From Biomphalaria glabrata (lineage: Eukaryota > Mollusca > Gastropoda > Planorbidae): 64,000 nucleotides of DNA. The translations under genes and the position numbers were made by a program. The stretch's first letter is position 1. Every line of letters starts with the position of its first letter. The stretch spans positions 43,736,384 to 43,800,383 of the forward strand of contig NC_074719.1 in NCBI RefSeq assembly GCF_947242115.1. The letters run 5' to 3'. Below the pieces are notes generated by a model that had not been told where the DNA came from, did no database searches, and saw only the letters and a program-made list of their open reading frames with translations. Below are positions 10,809 through 21,225 of the stretch, in pieces.

Positions 10809-10907
10809 TTTTATTTTAGGTTGGATAATGTCCTTTTGTTTTTAAAACAATAATAATGATTATTGCTATTTTATTTTAGGTTGGATAATGTCCTTTTGTT
10901 TTTAAAA
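10808..10907. repeat. 60-bp-spaced direct duplication
   Basis: About 40 bp (TTTTATTTTAGGTTGGATAA and onward) at 10808-10847 are repeated exactly at 10868-10907. It is a recent tandem duplication of a 60-bp unit. Confidence 0.85.
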
Positions 10908-11210
10908 TAATAATAATTAAGCCATATTCTAAATTTAGTATAAAACTATAATAGAATACAGACATAGGCCTAGATATTAAGAGATATTGCATGAAGTAAC
11001 ATCCATAAAGAGCTTAACCTTTTTATATTTGGCATGATATTGGTAAGCAGAATTCTAATATCTGGTATGGCGTTAAGTATATTTCTCTACTTTGACTTTG
11101 TCTCAACTGACCTAAAACAACGTGCAACTTGTTTTCAAATATGTGGCACTCTCCAGACAAGCTCGAACAGAAATGGTTTTGATAACAAAAATCGATATCT
11201 TCGTTTCAAA

Positions 11211-11519
11211 TTAGAGTCACCGCCTAGAGGCGCTGTGGCTGAGTTATAAAGCGATTGGCTTCCGAATCGTGGGTCCCGGGTTCAAATCCTGGGATTTCTT
11301 TTTTATTTCGGAATCTTCAGGGCGCCTCTAAGTCCACCCAGCTCTAATGAATACCTGACATTACTTGGGGAAAAATAAAGGCGGTTGGTCGTTGTGCTGG
11401 CCACATGACACCCTCGTTAACCGTGGGCCACAGAAATAGATGGCCTTTACATCATCTGCCCTATAGGCCGCATGGTCCAAATTACTGAAATTACTTTACT
11501 TTTAGAGTCACCGCCTAGA
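11211..11519 (+). mobile_element. SINE family A with perfect 18-bp target duplication
   Basis: The body at 11229-11501 has a tRNA-like head (GGCTGAGTTATAAAGCGATT), a B box GGTTCAAATCC, the family body and the end TTTACTTTACTTT. It is flanked by TTAGAGTCACCGCCTAGA at 11211-11228 and again at 11502-11519. The perfect 18-bp duplication defines the ends of the family and shows LINE-driven target-primed insertion. Confidence 0.95.
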
Positions 11520-12257
11520 TCAGCTCAAAGTTAAATATGTTATTGTTGTAGAATTATTTTTTCCAGTCGTAAATAAAATATGATTTTATTCTCTTTGCTG
11601 TATTTCCTTTGATATTAATTCACTTTTAGGCCTAATAATTAATATCTAGTTAGAGGAACACCTATACAGGCCTCTTGAAACGCTGTTGTTCCTAGATACA
11701 AAGTTTGGGAATCTCTGGTTTAATTCTATCAAACAAAAACATCCGTTTAGAGGATATCTAGAACTAGATGTCCAAGTGTTAATGGATAACATGATTATCT
11801 GAAGTTCAATTTAAATATATGCCTGCGTACAACACTGTCACGATGGAACAAAAACAATGGAGTTCAAATTATTTCATGACAAATTTCAAACATTTGGTGA
11901 GCTCGAATTAGATATATTTATTTTGTGACCTTGGGTAATATCGGCATTTGCAGGATTCTGTCAGGAGCTTAAATTTCAATCTATGTGGAAAGTGTGTATT
12001 TTTAGTTGGAGCTCTTATGCTTGCTTTTTTGTTTTTTCACCTTTTTCCACATATCCCCACTTGTACATATTAACAAAAGAGATTTTATTAAATAACATAA
12101 CACAGAACAAAATAACAGAGAGCAAACAGAAACATATAGAAACATATGGATGATAAAAATAAATGCTGATATTATTGACAAAACTCTCTACACAAGGTTC
12201 ATCTCCTCTTAGCTTAACAAATTATCTATATAAAAACATAATGACTAATTTAGTAAT
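11520..12257. other. No gene seen
   Basis: AT-rich spacer. A 25-bp motif near 11695-11719 (AAAGTTTGGGAATCTCTG) looks like one terminus of the hAT family at 24.5 kb, without a visible partner end. Confidence 0.4.
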
Positions 12258-12370
12258 TTACGGCAAAATATGTAGGTCACAGCTGGGACCGCGCAACCAA
12301 GGGAAATACTGCATTCCTCACTAATATTCGGACTCGAAGACAAGCCTTAGTATTATTATTATTAGTTTAG
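12258..12370 (+). mobile_element. LINE 3' tail with zinc-finger remnant
   Basis: The frame reads GKICRSQL ... GKYCIPH and stop, then ATTATT repeats. The same end is found at 51480-51690, where the finger is fuller (CPGCGKICRSQLRLRS). It is a 5'-truncated LINE 3' end. Confidence 0.6.
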
Positions 12371-12570
12371 TTTTATTTTATTGATATTCATATTATGACG
12401 AGTATTTCTATCTAGACTTGAGACACTTCACCATAGGAAAAAATTTCTTCCAGGGCTCATGAAAAAAGGATATGTTCTTCTCTAACTGTAGGCCAAACAT
12501 CAAGTAGGGGCTCATGCGAGCACACCCATTAGGCCGTAGTCACACAACGTATAACAATCTGTTCACTATG

Positions 12571-13078
12571 GCCTCCTTCAGGGGCGGACTGGCTATATGG
12601 GCATTTGGGCCGCTACCCAAATGGGCCGGTAGGGCCACCGAAATGGCCTGATCGAAGTCACTATGGCACATATCAAGTTGTTAAAGGTTTTATAATATCC
12701 TTATTATGTTATTATTATTATTTGTATAAAATTCCCTCTGAGCGTCGTGTTTAAACAAAAAGTCTTTCACAGACATTACAGTATAATACTCTTTTAATCA
12801 AACACATTTTCCGAAAATAAAATGTAGACAGTGCTACTAGTAGACTTCATCTTTTTAGGGCCTACATAATTACTGATTTAAAAAGACGCTATATTGCATA
12901 CTAAGATATAGAGTTCACGGTACGCATGCATATCGATACATTATCAAACTTAACAATGATTTTTTTAGGACCGATACACCTAGACATGGATGCCCATCAC
13001 ATGATAGAGAATTTGTGGGCCGAATTTTATAGAAATGCCCGGGCCGATTTTGACACCCAGTCCGCCCCTGGCCTCCTT
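12571..13078. mobile_element. Non-autonomous hAT element with 8-bp target duplication
   Basis: The body at 12579-13070 (492 bp) begins CAGGGGCGGACTGG and ends with its exact complement CCAGTCCGCCCCTG. It is flanked by GCCTCCTT at 12571-12578 and at 13071-13078. CAG...CTG-type ends and an 8-bp duplication are the hAT signature. No transposase frame is present. Confidence 0.9.
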
Positions 13079-13189
13079 CAAAGCAAAGCGACATTTAGTC
13101 GTCTCATAGAAACGAACGATGTCTCCTATACAACTGTTTTGCATCAGTGCGCTATAGTCCAATCACTTTTGTGAGCCAGTTTGTTTTGC

Positions 13190-14100
13190 TTAGTTAGTAA
13201 TAATAATTGATTAATAATTAATATTTTAATTTATAGAGCGCTGTTTACAAATATGATGTAGGCTCAAGGCGCTGTGATAACATTACAAACATAATCACTA
13301 CAGCTAAAATGACTAACTAACCTAAACAAAAATTTGAACAGATAGGTCTTAATGCTCTTCTTGAATATAGTATAGCATTTTGTCTATCTGAGATCAATTG
13401 GTAGTGAGTTCCAAACCTTTGGTCCATGCACTGAAAAAGCCCACAAGACGTAACTTTTGATGGAGAAACATAGCATAGCAAGAAGCGTTGAGGTCATTGT
13501 GCGCTGTGTTCTCTGAGGGACATATGGGAGTGATCAGTTCTCTAAGGTACAAGGGCATTTCTTTACTATAGATACACTGATGACAAAGTGTGGCTACCTT
13601 GTAGATACTTTTTGCTTTCACAGAAAGCCAATGGAGTGTGCGCAAGAGAGCACTAGCAGAATCTTTTTTTTTTAAGTTTTTGGTAGGTGACGTATCTGTG
13701 ATAATGTTTTCGATCTGCCATTTCAAAAGCTGCTGTTCTGCACGGATCCGAAGTACCCAAAGGAACGGCAAGAGCTCTGCCAAGGTGTAGCACTGCAAGA
13801 CTGCAAGCTGCCAAAGAGTCGTCGACTCCTGATTTTTCATCGGGGTTGACTTCAGAAGCCTTTCTCATGTTGGTATAGAGTTTCAAGGCAAGCAGATGTT
13901 TCAAATTCAGAGTTTCCCTTCTCCTAAGTGAGAACCGATAGGGCCTACCCTCCTGCCCTAAGCTTACTGGTTTAGGCGCGAGTCATTCGCCGTTAATGCT
14001 AACAACTCCACCGCAACGAATATCTGAATGTTTTCTGGGTTAGATATTGAAGAGTTGAAGATAGACTAATCCTAGACGGGATGACAGTAGCCAGTGTAAG
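13190..14100 (+). repeat. Dispersed repeat, family unresolved
   Basis: The segment from 13230 (GAGCGCTGTTTACAAATATGA) onward has the look of a dispersed element. The part at about 13850-14090 shares blocks with the complement of 45500-45950 (AAGCTTACTGGTTTAGGCGC against AAGCTTACGGGTTTGGGTGC). The 148-residue minus-strand frame at 13394-13840 is probably non-genic. Confidence 0.4.
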
Positions 14101-14257
14101 AACCCGGAACCACCCAACGGCTAGGCAGCCACGAGTTTGACTGGTTGTCAGAATCTATTTGTGAGTCCATTGGAAGCATTGTATGGGTAGTGGGCCCTGG
14201 GTCTCTTATTTCCATTATCAATAACACTAACAATACTAATGCATAACAACTACGTTA

Positions 14258-14479
14258 AAGTAAAGTTCCCCTTTCAGACCTTGCGATCTTCTGTTTCTGT
14301 GGCCCACGGTTAACGAGGGTGTCATGTGGCCAGCACAACGACCACCCGCTTTTCCCCAATTCCCAATTAGAGCTGACACAAAGATGCCAAAAATGAGATA
14401 TCCTAGTCTTCACCAGGATTCGAGCCCGGGATCCCCGGTTCGGAAGTCGAGCGATTTACCAATCAGCCACTGCGCCTAC
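14258..14479 (-). mobile_element. SINE family A, internally shortened
   Basis: Reverse complement of the family. The head B box (GGATCCCGGGCTCGAATCC on the minus strand) and the 3' end are present. About 50 bp of the body are missing compared with the 11.2-kb copy. Confidence 0.85.
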
Positions 14480-14850
14480 CATACAACTGTCCACGTGATT
14501 ACTAAAATTGTGTACTTTATAGCATCTGATATACGTAGTGAAAATATTGCTATACAGATGACATGCACAGGAACAAGCTACAGTAATGTTACGTGTTGTT
14601 AGGTGATAAGACTCTGTAGCAATACATCAGCGGTTCTCATACTCTTTAGCTCGGCGACACCCTAATACGATTCACCAGTAGGCTGCGACCCCTAACCGTA
14701 AAATATATTTCGTTCATAGGCCTAGTTAGGCTTTAAATGTGATTTTGCTAATGCATTAACACCAAACGTCAAAATCATAGTTATATAAATAATTTAATCT
14801 TAATTCAATAATTAACAAATTAACATTTTTTTGTTTATATTCCTTCCACA

Positions 14851-14888
<38 letters not shown>

Positions 14889-15900
14889 TCTGTGATTCCT
14901 CCATTATGGTTTTCCCACCTCTTTTCAACACGCATTCGCACCATTCCGCACTCACACTACGATGCGCACAGGTAACTTTAATGAACCAACGCCTAGGCGT
15001 ATTATTTAGTACATAACATCAGTGTTCATTTACAGTGAAATTTAAAAAAATTATTGCTTAAGGACAATAACATCAATAATAATTAATAATAGTTATTAAA
15101 AACAAAATTAGTTTGCTAGCCTTCAAGGCTTTTGTTGACGCATCATCCAAAGATTCTGTTTACCGAGGCAACAAATGAAGAGTCTACATCTAGTAAGTAA
15201 CCCCAACATCAACAGATTCTCGTTCTTCAAAAGTTACTCGATGCTTTTCCACTCAAGTTCTGCACATTATATCTTATATTATCATCTATACTCTACAGGC
15301 CAACAAGTACATCCACTTTTCAACTTTTTCAACTATGATCGTCTCGTCAGAGAATTTACTACTATTACTACTACTACTACTAGTATTATTATTGCCAAAT
15401 GATATGGACTGAACTATTCATCTCTTTGTGTTCTAATTGTACTTTGCACAAGAAGCGTCGTCTCATCCAGTATTGAGAAGCATCGGAAATCAAGTCTTAA
15501 GCTCGATATTTACAAACAATAAACAGTACATTGTAATCTGACGTCACAAGGGAAGGAACTGGACAAGTGGAACAGATGAAGATTAGTTTAGTTATATTAG
15601 TAGTTTAATTATTTCATATGCATTATTATTGATGAACTTGTTTTTTTGGTAATGGAAAGATAATTCATGTATTTTATTAATGTTGATGCATAGCACTACC
15701 GTCTTCATTATTTCATACTTAAACTCATGGATGTAGTTTGTTGAATTGAAACAAATTACTGGTGCAAACATAGTAAGATGTACTGTGTAATTTTAAGTAG
15801 TATCTTTTTACTATGTTGTACTTCAACAATCAATGTCATTAATTAATTTTTTTTAGTGTACATAATATAGACTTAGATTTTCAGGGAAAATCTAGGGGAA
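14480..15900. other. No firm gene; includes a (TA)n microsatellite
   Basis: (TA)n lies at about 14853-14886. The segment near 14630-14700 (GCGGTTCTCATACTCTTTAG, then CTGCGACCCC) resembles a decayed hAT end like that at 60642. A 75-residue frame at 15175-15402 shows no recognisable motif. Confidence 0.4.
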
Positions 15901-15912
15901 GTAAGGGGGAGA

Positions 15913-16288
15913 TGTCAAGAGCGTGGGTGTGTAAGATGTGAGATTGTGTGTGTGTTTGTTTATTTTATTAGTTGGTGTGTGAATTGTTTTTATCACGGGA
16001 TTTTCAAGGGGGGACAATTAGGTTTCTAGCGGTCAGTCAAGCAGTTGGAGAGCTGACCTGGTCTGAGTAGGGTGCTGGTGTTTTGTGTATTTCATAAGAG
16101 TGATATAATTGTGTGCTTTATTAAGTATTAAAGTATTATCGATATTCATGAATATAAGGAGTTAGAGTTGATGTATACTAAGTGTTCGTATTTGAGTTAA
16201 GCAAGTATTGACAAGTGTAATTGAGAATCATACCCTAGATTATCGAGCCATATGTAAGTGGTAAAGATCTCACCCGAGTTCCCTTGTT
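15913..16288 (+). mobile_element. Possible LTR fossil before the 61-bp array
   Basis: A purine run (GGGGAAGTAAGGGGGAGA) is followed by TGTCAAGAG, as at a polypurine tract and LTR start. No second LTR or coding part was found. Family and age cannot be judged. Confidence 0.25.
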
Positions 16289-16733
16289 GGGCTGCCACTG
16301 ATATGTAAATTTTTGACCATGGCATTAATGTGACCACTGATGTGCTGTTGGGCTGTCACTGTTAAGTAAATTTTTGACCATGACATTAATGTGACTACTG
16401 ATGTGCTGTTGGGCTGTCACTGTTAAGTAAATGTTTGACCATGACATTAATGTGACTTCTGATGTGCTGTTGGGCTGTCACTGTTAAGTAAATGTTTGAC
16501 CATGACATTAATGTGACTTCTGATGTGCTGTTGGGCTGTCACTGTTAAGTAAATTTTTGACCATGACATTAATGTGACTGCTGATGTGCTGTTGGGCTGT
16601 CACTGTTAAGTAAATTTTTGACCATGACATTAATGTGACTACTGATGTGCTGTTGGGCTGTCACTGTTAAGTAAATTTTTGACCATGACATTAATTTGAC
16701 TACTGATGTGCTGTTGGGCTGTCACTGTTAAGT
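16289..16733 (+). repeat. 61-bp minisatellite, about 7.3 units
   Basis: The motif GGGCTGTCACTG starts at 16289, 16350, 16411, 16472, 16533, 16594, 16655 and 16716, giving an exact 61-bp period with few mismatches. The first unit is the most divergent, and the array stops abruptly at about 16733. Confidence 0.95.
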
Positions 16734-16744
16734 TGGACAGACTA

Positions 16745-17105
16745 CAACATCAAGGAATCTGATTCAAGAAAAGATGAATAATAAAAAAAGACAAATTGCA
16801 CATGTTTGCAATCGGCGCTTGCCCCTCGTGCGTTTCACTAACAGCTGTGATTTCAAGATCCGCCAAACAGTTAATGATCTTCTGAAAGTTGTGACTTCAA
16901 GCTCAAACGAGTTTGTAATTATCAGTCCATTGTGTCTCATACAAAAGAGGTCAAGTTTACAGCTACGCTCTTGCTTCCTTGATCTTCTTGATGACACCAA
17001 CAGCATTGCGTATATCTGAAAGTCATTCAGGTCATTGATTACAAGGTTCAGTCTGTGAGACGCACAACGGACAAATGCTGTACATGTTCTAACATCAATT
17101 CCCAA
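16745..17105 (-). pseudogene. hAT/ZMYM-type transposase fragment
   Basis: The minus-strand frame holds FVRCASHRLNLVINDL, typical of the C(A)xHxLNL segment of hAT-type transposases and the ZMYM1-like proteins derived from them. The continuation is partly out of register. It is a short, decayed fragment ending at the 61-bp array. Confidence 0.5.
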
Positions 17106-17139
17106 TAAGCCTAGGCTAGTCTACTACAGAATTAACTTA

Positions 17140-17250
17140 TAATAATAATAATAATAATAATAATGATAATAATAATCTTTATTATCCGTAAGGAAATTTG
17201 ACTTACAATTTATGTATTACAACTGTACTTTAGTGGATACACTAATTGGT
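17140..17250 (-). mobile_element. LINE 3' tail with (TAA/ATT)n
   Basis: The minus strand reads AATTTCCTTACGGATAATAA AGATTATTATT. This is the same 3' terminus as the plus-strand LINE ending at 53168 (AATTTCCATACGGACAATAA AG, then ATT repeats). Only the tail is present. Confidence 0.6.
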
Positions 17251-17999
17251 TTTAATTGATTTAAAGGTGAAAAAAAATGGCTAGAAATTCGGTTACCCAG
17301 AATGCAGGGGGTGGTGTATGTGCACTACCTTGCACCACCCCCCACTCCCCTTGCGGGCGCCCATAGCTGCATAAGGAAGGAATTGCCTATTTTTTAAAAT
17401 TATTTTTTGGTACTAGCTATGTTATGACATTATATTCTAGTAATGTGAAATCCAGATTTGCAGAGGCAATGGATGACAAAATATATATATATTGTAAGGG
17501 ATGTACAAGTGAGAAATTCACGGATAGAAATAAATTTTAAAATTTTAAATATTTAAGTAAACATTTTAGAGAATTAGTCCCCCTTTTGTAAATGCATTGT
17601 TACAGTATTTATTTTATGTTGTGAATGTTACAACTTTCAATTTTTCAATTACAAATTTATGGTTATTCAAATATTCGTATTTCAGTAGATGTGTACGGCT
17701 AGTATTATGATATGTATCATGTTTTTTATGTTAATAATCCCCCTTTTAACACAAACAAATAGGAATTGGGATCTGTGTAATTTTCAATAAGTGACAGTGT
17801 CGCAAAAAACTCCGCAAAAACCAAATCTAAATGAAAACAAAAACAAAAACCTAGACTTGAAAGAAAAAAACAACCTAGATTTAAACTACTTCTCCAGGAC
17901 TTGAAATTCGATAACTTTGTTGGTGCAGTGGATGTCGTAATTTCAGGCTTGAATGTTGTTTCATCATTTAAAGTAGCCAACAGTTCTCAGTGATTTAAA
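17251..17999. other. No gene seen
   Basis: AT-rich spacer. An 84-residue minus frame at 17726-17980 lacks family motifs. Confidence 0.45.
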
Positions 18000-19015
18000 A
18001 AGCGCCACAGGTGCAGAATATAGTTCGTCCATCGTGGTTCGATGATGACCACTTTGTCATCCAGGGGGCTGAGGGCTTTGCACTGGGGTTTTATGCCTCC
18101 TCATGTGGCTGGTGAGACCTATGTGAGCCCGGAATGTTCGGCCGCACACTGGGCAGGTTATTCCAGCTGGAGCTAGTGTCGTTTGTCTTGCTTTTCTTTT
18201 CTGGCGTTTTTCTTCTGCCTGCGTTGTTCTTTTTTCCTCAGCAACCTGTGCGCCAGTTTTCACAGCGCGACGCCATGATGCTCTGTCATGTGCCTCTGTC
18301 TCCCAGGTGCCTGGGTCTATGCTGAACGCCTTCAGAGAAGCTTTGAGGGTGTCCCTGAAGCGCTTTCTTTGACCACCTTGCGAGCGCTTCCCTTCGCTTA
18401 GTTGGCCATACAAGAGTCGTTTTGGGATGCGGTGGTCTTCCATTCTGTAGACATGACCTGCCCATCGCAGCTGGGACTGCATCAGGATTGTGTGGATGCT
18501 TTGCAGACACGCTCTTCGAAGGACTTCTGTATCTGGTATTTTGTCTTGCCATTTGACATTCAGTATTTTTCTCAGACATGTCATGTGGAAGTGGTTTAGT
18601 TTCTTTGCATGTTTACTGTACACTGTCCATGTTTCTGAGGCATAGAGCAATGTAGGGAGGATGACGGCTCTATAGACCCCTATACCATTTGTAGACAGTC
18701 TGCCATAGGATGCACTGGCCTTGGCGATACGCAGGTCGATTTCACTATCGATTTTTCCATTTCTGGAGAGTGTGCTGCCAAGATATGTGAATTTGTCCAC
18801 TGCGTTTATATCCTGTCCATTTATAGTAATGCTTGGATCCGAGTAGGCTTTCCCAGGAGCAGGTAGATGTAAGACATCAGTCTTGTTCGTATTGATGGTA
18901 AGGCCAAAGTCTGAGCATGCTCTTGAGAAGTCACTGACGATACTCTGCAGATCGTTTTCAGAGCAGGCATTTAGGGCACAGTCATCAGCAAATAGCAAGT
19001 CTCTGATTACTGCTG
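18000..19015 (-). mobile_element. LINE with C-terminal C2H2 finger, 5'-truncated
   Basis: An uninterrupted 313-residue minus frame (18057-18998) starts inside the RT at the catalytic FADD box (LLFADDCALNA). It runs through the thumb (TLLYASETWTVY, LRWAGHVYRMED) and ends in a C2H2 finger, CPVCGRTFRAHIGLTSHMRRH with Cys, Cys, His, His all present. A short 3' UTR reaches about 18000. The lack of stops in 313 codons suggests a fairly recent copy. It is the best-preserved member of the family seen at 147-776. Confidence 0.88.
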
Positions 19016-19440
19016 CATTTGTTTTTTATTTTGCTTTAAGCCGCCTCGGGTTGAATAGGCCACCATCAAATCTGTATGATATATTTATCCCTTTATAGTT
19101 GTAATGAAGAGTGTGTGTTTGTTTCTATGGTGACGGTGACAAGAAGTTACCGATTGGTTGGTGGCTATACATTGTGAACGATGCAAGATAAAGGGCACTG
19201 TCGTAAGCTGTCTTGGGATCGCCAGACCACTGCAGGATGCCAGAGTGAAAAGACGTGTTTTTATATCGATTTAGTTGTCTACCAGCAGTTTGGTGCTACA
19301 AATCAACGACCGCCAATAACAAGGATTCAATGAAGTGGAAGCCCTGGAGGATGCAGTGTTTTTAATATCGTGACTCCGCCACTGCCCAGATGGACTTGAC
19401 ATCGTCTTCATTGAATCAACTAATATTTCTTATTCCTTAA
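19016..19440. other. No gene seen
   Basis: Unassigned sequence between two LINE fragments. Confidence 0.4.
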
Positions 19441-19444
19441 TATA

Positions 19445-19640
19445 GAGCAAATTTGTACAATTACTCCATTTTCCCTAGTTTCATTAATGAATGGAATGGG
19501 TTGCCTGAATCAGCCAGTAAAACAAACGACTTGGCAGAGTTTAAGTCATTGATTAACATTTATGACTAGATTGATAAATGACATGCGTAGGACGTAATTA
19601 TCTGCTTTTTAAAAGTAACGTCCGTAATTTATAAGATAGA
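19445..19640 (+). mobile_element. CR1/L2-like LINE 3' end
   Basis: The plus strand reads ANLYNYSIFPSFINEWNGLP-like codons, then GACATGCGTAGGACGTAATT and TTTATAAGATAG, the shared 3' end. Confidence 0.7.
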
Positions 19641-20039
19641 ATTGGGACTTATTACAATTTCTTTTATCAGCTTGCAAACTCTTCATCGGCAAAAACAAGG
19701 AACCTGCGAGGACACGGAGCTTGAAACCGGCTCTAATTACTTTCCTAGAACTTTGATATGTATATCTTTGGGAAAAGAATTAATAGCTAATTGGACACCC
19801 AGGGAAAACTATAATAAACTTTAGAATTGCAGTCTTTTCTGGAGGTCTATGTTCTTGACTGTCGTTGGCTGCTGATAGACAACTGATGTAAGTGTAACGA
19901 GGTGTTTGTTATATAATGTGTACAATGGTCTGGTCACCAAGATGTAACGTTATGTATATAATAAAATACTGGTCACAAAATGTAACATGTCAGTTACTGG
20001 TCATCAAGATGTGTCCTGCAGCTACAATTAATTCTTAAC

Positions 20040-20345
20040 AAACATAAATAGTACACACTGACTTGAGTCCATTTCAGCAGACTAAATAACATTTATTAAA
20101 TAACAAAAATATACTAAAATACTACAACTTCAAGTGTTCAGTTACAAATCACTGGTTAAATGAGAAATGACATGATATCCTTTGTAGTAGTTACATAAAC
20201 ATAATCCAATGTATTGAAATAAAATTACATCCGCATCACAATGAGTCATAATATGATAAGTCCTTTGGAATTGGTGTACATACAAGTTTACTATTAAATC
20301 ACGTCCGCATCACAGCGGGTAACATTGCTATTCTTCAATATCTGT
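20040..20345 (-). mobile_element. Decayed LTR-like fragment related to 56641-57239
   Basis: It shares GACTTGAGTCCATTTCAGCA and GTCCGCATCACAGCGGGTAA with the solo LTR in the CAP gene, in the same orientation. It is old compared with that copy, and no coding part is attached. Confidence 0.45.
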
Positions 20346-20499
20346 GAATTTTTTGAATTTTTTTATTTTGTTTACATAATTTTTTTTTTTTTTTTGAGGC
20401 TTTGAATAACAGATTGACTCTTTACAAAACAATTAGATCAATTAGATATTCATTATAAGACATCAGTTAGGGCAGGCTCACTTGTAACTTCACATTCAC

Positions 20500-20735
20500 T
20501 TTCACCTATCCCTTGGTCTGCTGGACCGCTGGGGGCACCACACAAGATTTGTCAACCTTCTTTCTCCATTCTTCTCTGTCATTTGCCTTTGATAGAATTT
20601 CATTCTGACATTCTTTCTGAAAATATTGAATCCTGCCTTTTTACCTGCCTGGGTAGACCACTTTGGGGGCCGATTTTGAGTTCGTGTTTCCACACAAACT
20701 GTCTGTGTAACCTTGTTTAATCTATCGTTCACTAC
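20500..20735 (-). mobile_element. LINE RT C-terminal fragment
   Basis: The minus strand encodes broken pieces of the tail NDREEWRKKVDKSCVVP found in fuller form at 34735-34975 and 47335-47525. Frameshifts are present. Confidence 0.6.
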
Positions 20736-21225
20736 TTTTGAAGACCCATGTTACAACGCCAAAGCTCCTACAAAAAAATAATCCGCATCATAAAGAAAGA
20801 ATATCTTTTTTTTTTTAAACATATTCTACATTGTATATTTTACAATTGATTAATGTAATAAATTGATAACTGTTAAAAAAGTTAAACTAATATAAGATTT
20901 GTCTGCTGGTCCTGGTATAAAGGAAAGCTTGCATAACAAAAAAATAAAATTCAACAGTTAAACTTCTCTAGTAGTCCAATTTCTAAAACAAGCAAAATAT
21001 GTAAAAAAAATAAAAAAAATGAATCACTTTTGAAATAAAATAAGCTCATCTAAGGGGAAGAGCTCCACACTTTCAGCTATATATCTCAATAATGTAGAAG
21101 TTATTTCCCTTATTCGACATAAAAAAAAAACCTACTTCAATATCAATAAAACGATTGACTAACTGGTTAATTTTTTAAAAATCGATTCATGTTTTGATAG
21201 GTACTTTAAATAATTGATATAAGTT

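Noticed and set aside
13394-13904. 148- and 83-residue minus frames
   Set aside because: They overlap each other in different frames inside a dispersed repeat, with no domain recognised.
15115-15194. Possible exon ending at a GTAAGT donor near 15194
   Set aside because: Weak acceptor, no partner exon and no similarity.
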